This document shows, in pieces, positions 35,284 through 43,712 of a DNA stretch of 64,000 bases (position 1 is the first letter of the stretch; each line of letters begins with the position of its first letter). The stretch covers positions 243,828-307,827 of the forward strand of contig NZ_LACH01000002.1 in the NCBI RefSeq assembly GCF_000968015.1, read 5' to 3'. Origin of the DNA: Pseudomonas fluorescens (GTDB taxonomy: Bacteria; Pseudomonadota; Gammaproteobacteria; Pseudomonadales; Pseudomonadaceae). The notes under the pieces were generated by a model. It did not search any database. It saw nothing but the letters and a program-made list of their open reading frames with translations, and had not been told where the DNA came from. A program made the translations under genes and the position numbers.

Positions 35284-35709
35284 TCAGTAAGTCAGGCGCT
35301 TCTGGAAAAAGAAGCGCTTGTGGCCCGGCGGGTAGTCAGCGATCTGGCCTAACTCGCTGTAGCCGAGCTTCTGGTAGAACCCCGGCGCCTGGAAGTCGAA
35401 GGTGTCGAGCCAGACCCCCACGCATCCCTTCTCCCGTGCCAGGTCTTCGGCCATGTGCATCAGCTTCGAGCCCATGCCCTGTCCCCGGGCCTGCTCCGGT
35501 ACCGACAGCAATTCGATGTATAACCACCGGTAAAACACTCGCCCATAGAGTCCGCCGAGAATCTCGTCGTTGTCGTCGCGTACCAGCAAGGCGATCGGCT
35601 GCGGGTTCGCCTCTCCCGCCTGCGCGGCGTTATAGGCGCGCAACGGCGTAAGGATCGCTTCACGGTCTTCATTCGTGGGGTTTTGCGTCAACTCGATTCG
35701 CAGGGTCAT
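35284..35709 (-). CDS. GNAT family N-acetyltransferase
   Basis: A 141-residue acetyltransferase. Motif A is visible as IELLSVPEQARGQGMGSKLM, holding the acetyl-CoA pyrophosphate loop (QARGQGMG). The C-terminal FYQKLGYSELGQI is the usual GNAT ending. The ATG at 35709 has AAGGA six bases upstream; an in-frame extension of 39 residues upstream was rejected. The substrate is unknown. It is divergent from the hemerythrin gene. Confidence 0.88.
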   Translation of the reverse strand: MTLRIELTQNPTNEDREAILTPLRAYNAAQAGEANPQPIALLVRDDNDEILGGLYGRVFYRWLYIELLSVPEQARGQGMGSKLMHMAEDLAREKGCVGVWLDTFDFQAPGFYQKLGYSELGQIADYPPGHKRFFFQKRLTY

Positions 35710-35855
35710 GGCTATATCCTTATGGCGGTGAAGTGGCAGCCTATCTCGGTAGCAAGCCTTGTTCCATCCCCTGAGAACAAGTGGAACCGTCGTCATCGTG
35801 CAGATGTCTAGCCTAAACAGCGTCATTCCAGAACGCGGCCTATGAGGACACTTCC

Positions 35856-36293
35856 GTGAATATTTTCGAAGCCTTGCGCGAAAGCCACGACCGCCAACGC
35901 ACCTATGCCGATGCGCTGATCCAGACCAGCGGCGACACCCCGGAACGGGTCGAGGCTTACAAGCAGCTCAAGTCCGAACTTCAGGCCCACGAAACCGCTG
36001 AAGAGCGGCATTTCTACATCCCGTTGATGGAGTTTGATAACGGTGTCGACCTCAGCCGTCATGCCATTGCAGAACATCACGCGATGGACGAAATGATGGA
36101 GGAACTGGACGAGACCGAGATGTCCAGCCCGGCCTGGCTGGTGGTCGCGAAGAAGCTCGCCGAGAAGGTCAATCACCACCTGGAAGAGGAAGAGCAGAAG
36201 TTCTTCCAGATGGCCGGCAAACTACTCGACGACAAACAGAAAGAGACGCTGGCAGGGCAATATGTGAAGGAATACAAGGCTCAGCTTTCTTAG
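35856..36293 (+). CDS. hemerythrin HHE-domain protein
   Basis: A 145-residue four-helix protein with histidines and acidic residues spaced as in hemerythrin-like di-iron proteins: ESHDRQR, HETAEERHFY, HAIAEHHAMDE and HHLEEEEQKFF. Such proteins bind oxygen, nitric oxide or iron in the cytoplasm. The start is GTG at 35856 with GAGGA eight bases before it. It stands alone between a GNAT gene and nudK. Confidence 0.88.
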   Translation: MNIFEALRESHDRQRTYADALIQTSGDTPERVEAYKQLKSELQAHETAEERHFYIPLMEFDNGVDLSRHAIAEHHAMDEMMEELDETEMSSPAWLVVAKKLAEKVNHHLEEEEQKFFQMAGKLLDDKQKETLAGQYVKEYKAQLS

Positions 36294-36354
36294 CGCCAGG
36301 CTTTCGTTTTCGCCTAACATGGGCGCCTTCTGACGAAAAAAGGGATGCGTTGTC

Positions 36355-36948
36355 ATGTCGAATACAGCCGAGCGGGTCAACCTCATCGAGTCCCAGGTGT
36401 TGTCCCACGACTGGTACCTGCTCAAGAAAATCACCTTCGATTACCTGCGCAACAACGGCGAATGGCAACGCCAGACCCGCGAGGTCTATGACCGGGGCAA
36501 CGGCGCGGCGATTCTGCTGTTCAACCGCGAAAAGAAAACCGTGGTGCTGACCCGGCAATTCCGGCTGCCAGTGTTCGTCAACGGCCACGATGGGTTGCTG
36601 ATCGAAGTGGCGGCGGGGCTGCTCGAAGGTGCGGCGCCTGAAGAGCGCATCCGCGAAGAAGCGGAGGAAGAAACCGGTTATCGCGTGCACCATGTGCACA
36701 AGGTATTCGAGGCCTATATGAGCCCAGGCTCGGTGACCGAAAAACTGCACTTTTTCATCGCTGAGTACGACGCCGCTTCCAAGGTCAGTGATGGCGGCGG
36801 GCTGGAGGAGGAGACCGAAGAACTGGAAGTGCTGGAGTGGAAGTTCGACGACGCGCTTGAGGCGTTTTATCGCGGGGAAATCTGCGATGCGAAGACCATC
36901 ATGCTGCTTCAGTATGCGGCGATGAAAAACATCTTCGCCGCAGTTTAA
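36355..36948 (+). CDS. nudK: Nudix hydrolase NudK-like (GDP-mannose/ADP-ribose pyrophosphatase)
   Basis: A 197-residue Nudix enzyme. The box spans residues 88-109 (AGLLEG...RIREEAEEETGY). The preceding RQFRLPVFVNGHDGLLIEV and following FEAYMSPGSVTEKLHFFIAEY are typical of NudK, which hydrolyses GDP-mannose in E. coli; related enzymes prefer ADP-ribose. It starts 61 bases after the hemerythrin gene. Confidence 0.9.
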   Translation: MSNTAERVNLIESQVLSHDWYLLKKITFDYLRNNGEWQRQTREVYDRGNGAAILLFNREKKTVVLTRQFRLPVFVNGHDGLLIEVAAGLLEGAAPEERIREEAEEETGYRVHHVHKVFEAYMSPGSVTEKLHFFIAEYDAASKVSDGGGLEEETEELEVLEWKFDDALEAFYRGEICDAKTIMLLQYAAMKNIFAAV

Positions 36949-36963
36949 GAGGCGCACACAATC

Positions 36964-37066
36964 CCTGTAGGAGCTGCCGCAGGCTGCGATCTTTTGATCT
37001 TGATCTTCGGTGCCCTTGAAGACGCTGAAGATCAAAAGATCGCAGCCTGCGGCAGCTCCTACAAGG
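36964..37066. repeat. inverted repeat of a second REP family (GTAGGAGCTGCCGCAGGCTG)
   Basis: Two long inverted copies of GTAGGAGCTGCCGCAGGCTG, continuing CGATCTTTTGATC, are separated by about 25 bases between convergent nudK and ogt. The pair forms an extended hairpin and may also serve as a terminator. Confidence 0.88.
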
Positions 37067-37579
37067 TCAAAAGCCTTCCAGTCGTCCAGTCTCGCCCCAT
37101 TGCCCGCCCTCCAGCGTCAGCAGCTGTTCCTTCGCCTCAAGTCCACCGGCAAACCCGGTGAGTTTCCCCGAAGCGCCAATCACCCGATGACACGGCGCAA
37201 CAATCGAAATCGGATTCTTGCCATTCGCCGCACCCACCGCGCGGACTGCACTGGGGTTGCCGATCTGCCGGGCAATCTCGCTATAGCTGCGGGTCTCGCC
37301 AAACGGAATGGTCAGCAGCGCCGCCCAGACCTTCTTCTGAAATTCCGTCCCGGAAAAATCCAGTTCCAGGTCGAAACGATTGCGCGTGCCCGCAAAGTAT
37401 TCCCGCAGCTGCTGAGCGGTGCACATCAGGATCGGATTATCCGGTGCCTCGCGCATTGGCCCGAGCCGCACCCGGCCGGGTTTGTCGTTTTCCCAGAGGA
37501 TGGCTGCCAGTCGCGAGCCGTTCGCGACCAGCTTCAACTCGCCCACCGGCGTGGCGAGGGTGATGAAGGTGTAACTCAT
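37067..37579 (-). CDS. ogt: methylated-DNA-protein cysteine methyltransferase
   Basis: A 170-residue suicide repair protein that removes O6-alkyl groups from guanine. The acceptor cysteine is C130 in IVAPCHRVIG. The RAVGAANGKNP segment and the short N-terminal domain are as in Ogt. There is no Ada-type regulatory domain. The ATG at 37579 gives the normal length; an upstream in-frame extension has no family similarity. The stop lies directly at the end of the REP-like repeat. Confidence 0.94.
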   Translation of the reverse strand: MSYTFITLATPVGELKLVANGSRLAAILWENDKPGRVRLGPMREAPDNPILMCTAQQLREYFAGTRNRFDLELDFSGTEFQKKVWAALLTIPFGETRSYSEIARQIGNPSAVRAVGAANGKNPISIVAPCHRVIGASGKLTGFAGGLEAKEQLLTLEGGQWGETGRLEGF

Positions 37580-37729
37580 GCCGGTGGACTCCGTAAAAGT
37601 GCTGAGCAGAGGCCAAGCATACTGCCTCGACGGGGAGGCGCAATACGCAATCCCAGCCATACTTGCCTCTGCTCTTGAAGCCTTCCCTGTGTTTTTTTAC
37701 AGAACCTAAAAACAAAAAGAGACCGACTC

Positions 37730-39457
37730 ATGAAGTTCGAACCTTTTGCCAAATCGCTGATTGCGACCTCATTGGCGCTCAGCTGTCTCAGTGCTTACGC
37801 GGCCTCCGTGGCGCCGGTTGCGGCCGAAAACGGCATGGTCGTCACCGCCCAGCATCTGGCCAGTCACGTGGGCGTCGATGTGCTCAAGAACGGCGGCAAC
37901 GCCGTCGATGCCGCGGTAGCGGTCGGTTACGCGCTGGCGGTGGTTTATCCTGCCGCGGGCAACCTGGGTGGCGGCGGTTTCATGACCATTCAGTTGGCGG
38001 ACGGTCGCAAGACCTTCCTCGACTTCCGTGAAAAAGCACCGCTGGCCGCCACCGCCGACATGTACCTCGACAAGGAGGGCAACGTCGTCCCTGACCTGAG
38101 CACCCGTGGTCATCTGGCCGTTGGCGTGCCGGGCACCGTGTCGGGCATGGAACTGGCGCTGAAGAAATACGGCACCAAACCGCGCAAGGAAGTGATCGCC
38201 CCGGCCATCAAGCTCGCCGAAGACGGTTTTGTGCTGGAACAGGGCGATGTCGAGTTGCTGGAGTACGCCACCGACGTGTTCAAGAAGGACATCAAGGATT
38301 CCGGTGCGATCTTCCTGAGCAACGGCGAGCCGATGCAAGTCGGTCAGAAACTGGTGCAAAAAGACCTCGGCAAGACCCTGCGTGAAATCTCCGAGAACGG
38401 CGCCGACGGCTTCTATAAAGGCTGGGTGGCCGATGCCATCGTCACCTCCAGCCAGGCCAACAAAGGCATCATCACCCAGGCCGACCTCGACAAATACAAG
38501 ACCCGCGAACTGGCCCCGATTGAATGCGATTACCGCGGCTACCATGTGGTCTCGGCACCGCCTCCAAGCTCTGGCGGCGTGGTGATTTGCGAGATCATGA
38601 ACATTCTCGAAGGCTACCCGATGAAAGACCTGGGCTATCACTCGGCCCAGAGCATGCACTACCAGATTGAAGCGATGCGCCACGCTTACGTGGACCGCAA
38701 CAGCTACCTGGGCGACCCGGATTTCGTGAAAAACCCAATCGCCCATCTGCTGGATAAAAACTACGCCACCAAAATCCGCACCGCCATCGATCCGAAAAAG
38801 GCCGGTGTGTCCCGCGAGCTCAAACCCGGCGTAGCGCCACATGAAGGCAGCAACACCACCCATTACTCCATCGTCGATAAGTGGGGCAACGCGGTCTCGG
38901 TGACCTACACCTTGAACGACTGGTTCGGCGCCGGCGTCATGGCCAGCAAAACCGGGGTCATCCTCAACGATGAAATGGACGACTTCACCTCGAAAATCGG
39001 CGTGCCAAACATGTACGGCCTGGTGCAAGGGGAGGCCAACGCCATCGCTCCCGGCAAGGCACCGCTGTCGTCCATGAGCCCGACCATCGTCACCAAGGAC
39101 GGCAAAGTCGTCATGGTGGTCGGCACCCCTGGCGGCAGTCGCATCATCACCGCAACCTTGCTGACCATGCTCAACGTGATCGACTACGGCATGAACATCC
39201 AGGAAGCGGTCGATGCACCGCGTTTCCACCAGCAGTGGTTGCCGGAAGAAACCAACCTCGAGACCTTCACTACCAGCCCTGATACGGTGAAGATGCTCGA
39301 AAGTTGGGGGCACAAGTTTGCCGGACCGCAGGATGCCAACCATGTGGCGGCGATTCTGGTCGGCGCACCGTCGCTGGAGGGCAAACCGGTCGGCAAGAAC
39401 CGTTTCTATGGAGCGAACGACCCACGTCGTAATACCGGGTTGTCGCTCGGTTATTGA
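37730..39457 (+). CDS. ggt: gamma-glutamyltransferase
   Basis: A 575-residue periplasmic enzyme that cleaves glutathione and transfers its gamma-glutamyl group. A signal peptide ends near residue 24 (LSAYAA). The proenzyme should cleave itself before T376, the first threonine of TTHYSIVDKWGNAVS, the catalytic nucleophile. LSSMSPTIV and GTPGGSRIITATL are also family motifs. The lid-loop segment and length match E. coli GGT. A hairpin follows the stop. Confidence 0.95.
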   Translation: MKFEPFAKSLIATSLALSCLSAYAASVAPVAAENGMVVTAQHLASHVGVDVLKNGGNAVDAAVAVGYALAVVYPAAGNLGGGGFMTIQLADGRKTFLDFREKAPLAATADMYLDKEGNVVPDLSTRGHLAVGVPGTVSGMELALKKYGTKPRKEVIAPAIKLAEDGFVLEQGDVELLEYATDVFKKDIKDSGAIFLSNGEPMQVGQKLVQKDLGKTLREISENGADGFYKGWVADAIVTSSQANKGIITQADLDKYKTRELAPIECDYRGYHVVSAPPPSSGGVVICEIMNILEGYPMKDLGYHSAQSMHYQIEAMRHAYVDRNSYLGDPDFVKNPIAHLLDKNYATKIRTAIDPKKAGVSRELKPGVAPHEGSNTTHYSIVDKWGNAVSVTYTLNDWFGAGVMASKTGVILNDEMDDFTSKIGVPNMYGLVQGEANAIAPGKAPLSSMSPTIVTKDGKVVMVVGTPGGSRIITATLLTMLNVIDYGMNIQEAVDAPRFHQQWLPEETNLETFTTSPDTVKMLESWGHKFAGPQDANHVAAILVGAPSLEGKPVGKNRFYGANDPRRNTGLSLGY

Positions 39458-39461
39458 GGCA

Positions 39462-39500
39462 GATCGGGGCCATCCCAATTCTTGTGGATGGCCCCCGATC
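39462..39500 (+). terminator. stem-loop after ggt
   Basis: GATCGGGGCCATCC pairs with GGATGGCCCCCGATC, with one bulge, around a ten-base loop. There is no T run, so termination here would be weak or rho-assisted. Confidence 0.5.
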
Positions 39501-39502
39501 CC

Positions 39503-39648
39503 GTAGCAGCTGTCGAGCCTGCGAGGCTGCGTTCGACTGCGTAGCAGTCGTAAATCGGTTGACCGCGTTCATTCAGGTAGACCACATTTGCTGGATTACG
39601 ACCGCTTCGCGCTCGAACGCAGCCTCGCAGGCTCGACAGCTGCTACAA
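39503..39648. repeat. inverted repeat of a third family (GTAGCAGCTGTCGAGCCTGC)
   Basis: The left arm GTAGCAGCTGTCGAGCCTGC, continuing GAGGCTGCGTTCGA, is repeated inverted at the right end. About 75 bases of variable DNA lie between. The same family forms the core of the element at 45.55-45.76 kb. Confidence 0.85.
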
Positions 39649-39711
39649 GTTAAAAGGGGAACGGATTCTGAATCCGTTTCCGATTCACCGACCTATCAAG
39701 GGAGGAAGCTC

Positions 39712-40245
39712 ATGGCTACCGCACTGCTGATCATCGACGTCCAGCGCGCCCTGTGCACTGGCGAGTACGCCTGTTTTGAGATCGAGCGCGTTATCGAGAA
39801 CATCAACAACCTCAGTGCCAAGGCTCGCGAAGCGGGCGTCCCGGTCATCCTCATCCAGCACGAAGAAAAGGGCGACCAGCTGCAACACGGTTCCGAAGGT
39901 TGGCAACTGGCCGAAAGCCTGAGGACTTCGCCGCAAGACCTTCGCGTGCGAAAAACCAATCGAGACTCGTTCTACCGAACCCACTTACAAGCCCAATTGC
40001 AGGATTTGGGCATCGACCGCCTGATCATCTGCGGGCTGCAAACCGACTATTGCGTCAACGCCACTGTCCGCCAGGCCCTGAACCTGGGCTATGACGTAGT
40101 GCTCGCCGCCGATGCGCATTCCACCGTCGACAACGGCAACCTCTCCGCCGAAGACATCATCACCGAGCACAATGCAGACCTGGCGCACTTGACGGGCCCG
40201 GTGGCGCGGATCGATGTCATGCCGACCAACGAAATCCGCATCTGA
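39712..40245 (+). CDS. cysteine hydrolase (isochorismatase-like)
   Basis: A 177-residue alpha/beta hydrolase of the isochorismatase superfamily. The catalytic triad is visible: D9 (IIDVQRALC), K81 (RVRKTNRDSF) and C114 (GLQTDYCVN). Having the cysteine suggests hydrolysis of an amide or C-N bond (nicotinamidase or N-carbamoyl amidase types) rather than isochorismate. AGGGAGGAAG precedes the ATG at 39712, a strong ribosome site. The nearby permease/nitrilase genes suggest nitrogen scavenging, but the substrate is unknown. Confidence 0.87.
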   Translation: MATALLIIDVQRALCTGEYACFEIERVIENINNLSAKAREAGVPVILIQHEEKGDQLQHGSEGWQLAESLRTSPQDLRVRKTNRDSFYRTHLQAQLQDLGIDRLIICGLQTDYCVNATVRQALNLGYDVVLAADAHSTVDNGNLSAEDIITEHNADLAHLTGPVARIDVMPTNEIRI

Positions 40246-40275
40246 AACGGGCGAGGGGCTTGCTCCCGTTGACGC

Positions 40276-41178
40276 TTACACAGCCCCGAAAATCTCGATC
40301 AATTCAGTCAGAAAAGCACTGACCAGATCCCGCTGGCGCGCTGAATGCCTGACCGCTGCATGAAAGCCGACTTCATAGCGCAACAGCTCAGGATTCAGCG
40401 GATGCAACTGTCCCAGCTGTTCATGCTTCGCCGCATAGTGCTGCGGCAGAAACCCCAAATGCTGGCCCGACAGAATGAGCAGGGCGGCGCCGTCCATGCT
40501 GTCGGTGAGTACCGTCAATCGTTCAATCGAGGCGGGCGCCGGCATTTCCGGCAAAGGATGACTGGGCCATACCCAGTCGTAGTCGCTGACGTCATCCCGG
40601 GTCAGCTCGCCCACTTGCTCGAACAGTGGATGGGTGGGGGCGCAATAGGCGATCTGGGTTTCCTGGAATAACGCAAAGTAATCAATATTGGGCAGACGGT
40701 GCCAGAAATAGCCGATTGCCAGATCGATATGGCCGTTGATGATTTTCTCTTCCAGCAGCGATGACGACAGCTCCGTGAAATGGAAATACAGCCCTTCATG
40801 TCGGGACCGTAACCGCGCAATGGCCAGGGCAATTTTCTTGTTGGCCACCGGGTCGATTTGGCCGAGCAGGCCGATGTTGATGTTGCCCGACACCTTGCGA
40901 TTGATGTGCTGGACTTCAACCCGGAACCCTTCGGCAGCTGCCAGAAATCGGCGCGCCGCCTCGACAAACTGGCTGCCCTTGGGCGTCACCGAAAATCCAC
41001 CGCGCCCACGCTCGCAGAGACGAAACCCCACCCGCGCTTCCAGCGTCGCCAATTGCGCACTGATGGTGGGTTGCGTGGTATTGAGCGCCGTTTGCGCGGC
41101 CGAGATCCCGCCCGCCTCAACGACGGTCAGAAACACCCGGATCAAACGCAGATCCAGTTCCGATACAGTTCCCAGCAT
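40276..41178 (-). CDS. LysR family transcriptional regulator
   Basis: A 300-residue regulator. The winged helix-turn-helix covers residues 5-65 (FLTVVEAGGISAAQTALNTT, then QPTISAQLATLEARVG). A periplasmic-binding-like effector domain runs from about 95 to 295. It is divergent from the permease/nitrilase pair, so it most likely controls those genes, and a perfect palindrome lies 20 bases upstream of its start at 41198-41221. The effector is unknown. Confidence 0.93.
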   Translation of the reverse strand: MLGTVSELDLRLIRVFLTVVEAGGISAAQTALNTTQPTISAQLATLEARVGFRLCERGRGGFSVTPKGSQFVEAARRFLAAAEGFRVEVQHINRKVSGNINIGLLGQIDPVANKKIALAIARLRSRHEGLYFHFTELSSSLLEEKIINGHIDLAIGYFWHRLPNIDYFALFQETQIAYCAPTHPLFEQVGELTRDDVSDYDWVWPSHPLPEMPAPASIERLTVLTDSMDGAALLILSGQHLGFLPQHYAAKHEQLGQLHPLNPELLRYEVGFHAAVRHSARQRDLVSAFLTELIEIFGAV

Positions 41179-41197
41179 GCGTGCTCCCGATACTCAC

Positions 41198-41221
41198 TTA
41201 CATAGACGTGGATCTATGTAA
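41198..41221. promoter_or_regulatory. perfect palindrome in the LysR/permease gap, candidate LysR operator
   Basis: TTACATAGA and TCTATGTAA flank six bases, giving nine-base perfect arms. It lies 20 bases from the regulator start and about 105 from the permease start. Inner bases fit the T-N11-A pattern known for LysR-type sites. That the adjacent regulator binds it is an inference. Confidence 0.65.
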
Positions 41222-41325
41222 ACAGTGTGCCTGCGATATTTTACAGCCCTGACCAACGCCCTACATTGCAATGAAACCGGCACTTTGCCCATAAAAACAA
41301 CAATTACCAGCATAGGAACACGCAT

Positions 41326-42825
41326 ATGTCAGGGTCCCCTCAATCTGCGCAAGCCATCGAGGCGAGCAACGGGTTGGCCATCGAAGGCCACTCGATCGAT
41401 TACATTCCGGAAAACGAACGTCACGCCAAGCTCAGCAGCCAGGGCCCTTTCTGGTTTCTAGGCAACTTCCACTTCTTCACTATCTCCATCGGTTTTGTCG
41501 GCCCAAGCCTCGGCTTGTCGGCGCTGTGGACGATGTTGGCCGGTGCGCTGGGCATCATGTTCGGCACCATTTTCATGGCGTTTCATGGCTCGCAAGGTCC
41601 GGAAATGGGCCTTCCACAAATGATCCAGTCGCGTGCGCAGTTTGGTTATCGCGGGGTGATCCTGGCGTTGATGGCGACGATGTTTGTGTTCGTCGGTTTC
41701 AACGTAGTGAACATCTCGCTGATCATGAACGGCCTCGAACATGTGTTCGGCATCGACCCTACCATCGTCGCCGTCGCGGTGGTGCTGATCGGCGCGCTGC
41801 TGTCGATCTACGGCCACGACCTGATGCACAAAGCCTTCAAGTGGGCGTTGCTGGCCACGTTGCCGCTGTATGCGCTGGTCACCATCGCCTTGATGTTCGG
41901 CGCAGGCCAGGAGGGCGTCACCCCGGCGACCGACCTGGGTTTCAGCTGGATTGCCTTTGCCACGCTGTTTGCCATTGGCGCGAGCTACAACATTTCCTAT
42001 GCGCCTTATGTCTCTGACTATTCCCGTTACCTGCCGAAAAACACCAGTCGACCAAAACTGATCGCCGCGGTGTTCATCGGTGCGTCGTTGTCGGGCGGCT
42101 GGATGATCGGCCTTGGGGCCTGGCTCGCACAGCAGTTGAAAGCGGCGGATGCGCTGGTGGCGTTGAATCAGGTTGGCTCTTCGATGATTCCAGGCCTGGG
42201 CAATGTGTTGGTCATCGTTTCGGTGTTGGGCTTTCTGCCGATCATCGCGCTCAACACCTACAGCGCCATGCTGACGTTGCTGACGGGTGTGGATTCGATC
42301 AAAAAAATCACACCAACACCCCGCGCCCGAGTGATGTCGATTTCCGCGATCAGCGTCATTCTGTTGACCTGTGTGCTGTCGATCAAAGGCGATGGCATCG
42401 CCCTGTTGAACACCTTCCTCGTGCTGCTCCTGTATTTCCTCGTGCCATGGACCGCGGTCAATCTGGTGGACTACTTTTTCGTACGCAAAGGCCGCTACGC
42501 GATTCCGCATTTCTTCACGCCGAAGGGCATTTACGGCGCCTGGCAATTTCGCGGCATCGTCTCTTATCTGATCGGCTTCGCCGCCATGGTGCCGTTCTTC
42601 TACATCTTTGATGCGTCGGCCGGCAAAGAGGTGTTCGTCGGGCCGCTGGCGCGGATGCTTGAAGGCGTGGATATCGCCTGGCTGGTGGGCCTGGTGGTCT
42701 CGGGTCTGACGTATTACCTCCTCAGCCGTTCGATAGACCTTGAGTACGAACGCCGGATCATTGACTCGATTACCGAGAGCGACATAGTTTCCATGGCTCA
42801 TCAGTCTGTGGAGGAGGGGCGTTGA
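41326..42825 (+). CDS. NCS1-type purine/cytosine permease family transporter
   Basis: A 499-residue inner-membrane transporter with about twelve helices. The cytosol-facing N-terminus (SIDYIPENERH) and first helix (FWFLGNFHFFTISIGF) and the SYAPYVSDYSRYLPK-like segment (NISYAPYVSDYSRYLP) are NCS1 features. Members carry cytosine, uracil, allantoin, hydantoins or related compounds with protons or sodium. Its stop overlaps the TTG start of the nitrilase gene by four bases, so it probably imports that enzyme's substrate. Confidence 0.9.
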   Translation: MSGSPQSAQAIEASNGLAIEGHSIDYIPENERHAKLSSQGPFWFLGNFHFFTISIGFVGPSLGLSALWTMLAGALGIMFGTIFMAFHGSQGPEMGLPQMIQSRAQFGYRGVILALMATMFVFVGFNVVNISLIMNGLEHVFGIDPTIVAVAVVLIGALLSIYGHDLMHKAFKWALLATLPLYALVTIALMFGAGQEGVTPATDLGFSWIAFATLFAIGASYNISYAPYVSDYSRYLPKNTSRPKLIAAVFIGASLSGGWMIGLGAWLAQQLKAADALVALNQVGSSMIPGLGNVLVIVSVLGFLPIIALNTYSAMLTLLTGVDSIKKITPTPRARVMSISAISVILLTCVLSIKGDGIALLNTFLVLLLYFLVPWTAVNLVDYFFVRKGRYAIPHFFTPKGIYGAWQFRGIVSYLIGFAAMVPFFYIFDASAGKEVFVGPLARMLEGVDIAWLVGLVVSGLTYYLLSRSIDLEYERRIIDSITESDIVSMAHQSVEEGR

Positions 42826-43652
42826 ACAGCACCCAAAGTACCGTGGTCGCCTGCTGCCAACTCGCGCCGAAAATAGGCGACCTCGCTTACAACCGGAAGC
42901 TGACCGAACGGGCGATTCGCTCGGCGGCTTACCAGGGCGCCCAGGTGGTGGTGCTACCTGAGCTGGTCCAGAGCGGCTACTTGTTTGCCGACCGCAGCGA
43001 AGCCCTGTCCCTGGCGGAAACCGTCGAAGGGCCGACCTTGCGTCTGTGGACGGCGCTGGCCCAAGAATTGAACATCGTCGTGGTGGGTGGATTCTGCGAG
43101 CGGTTAGCCGGCGATGAACTGGCCAACAGTGCGGCGATGATCGATGCCCAAGGCCTGCGCGCCGTGTACCGCAAGGCGCACCTGTGGGATGGCGAGAATG
43201 AAATCTTCAGCGCCGGAAACGACGCGCCGCCGGTTGTAGAAACCGTTCATGGACGGATTGGCATGCTGATTTGCTACGACCTGGAGTTCCCCGAGTGGGT
43301 GCGACTGCCGGCGCTGGCGGGTGCGGACCTGCTCTGCGCACCGGTCAATTGGCCCGATGGGCCACGGCCGCAAACCGAGCGTCCGGCCGAAGTGGTGCGA
43401 GTCCAGGCCAACGCCTCGGTCAACCGAATGTTCATCGCCGCGTGTGATCGGCATGGTCATGAACGTGGGGTCAGTTGGGTGCAAGGCTCGGTGATCGTCG
43501 ATGCCGATGGCTACCCTGTGGCAGGGCCGGCGGAGCAGGGTGGCGAGCAGATTTTGCTGGCGACGCTGAATCTTGCTGAGGCGCGGAACAAGCGAATCAG
43601 TGCGCGTAATGATTTGCATGCGGATCGGCGGTCGCAGTTGTATCTCCCGTAA
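42822..43652 (+). CDS. nitrilase-superfamily amidohydrolase
   Basis: A 276-residue carbon-nitrogen hydrolase. The Glu-Lys-Cys triad is E47 (VLPELVQSGY), K118 (YRKAHLWD) and C151 (ICYDLEFPEWV). It resembles amidases and N-carbamoyl hydrolases more than true nitrilases. The start is TTG at 42822, preceded by GGAGGGGCG and overlapping the permease stop by four bases. The pairing with an NCS1 importer suggests uptake and breakdown of an amide- or ureide-type nitrogen source. Confidence 0.87.
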   Translation: MNSTQSTVVACCQLAPKIGDLAYNRKLTERAIRSAAYQGAQVVVLPELVQSGYLFADRSEALSLAETVEGPTLRLWTALAQELNIVVVGGFCERLAGDELANSAAMIDAQGLRAVYRKAHLWDGENEIFSAGNDAPPVVETVHGRIGMLICYDLEFPEWVRLPALAGADLLCAPVNWPDGPRPQTERPAEVVRVQANASVNRMFIAACDRHGHERGVSWVQGSVIVDADGYPVAGPAEQGGEQILLATLNLAEARNKRISARNDLHADRRSQLYLP

Positions 43653-43712
43653 GGCGTAATAGACGGCGCACACGCAGTGCTCGGGGCCAGCCTGGACGTC
43701 GACACTGCGCAA

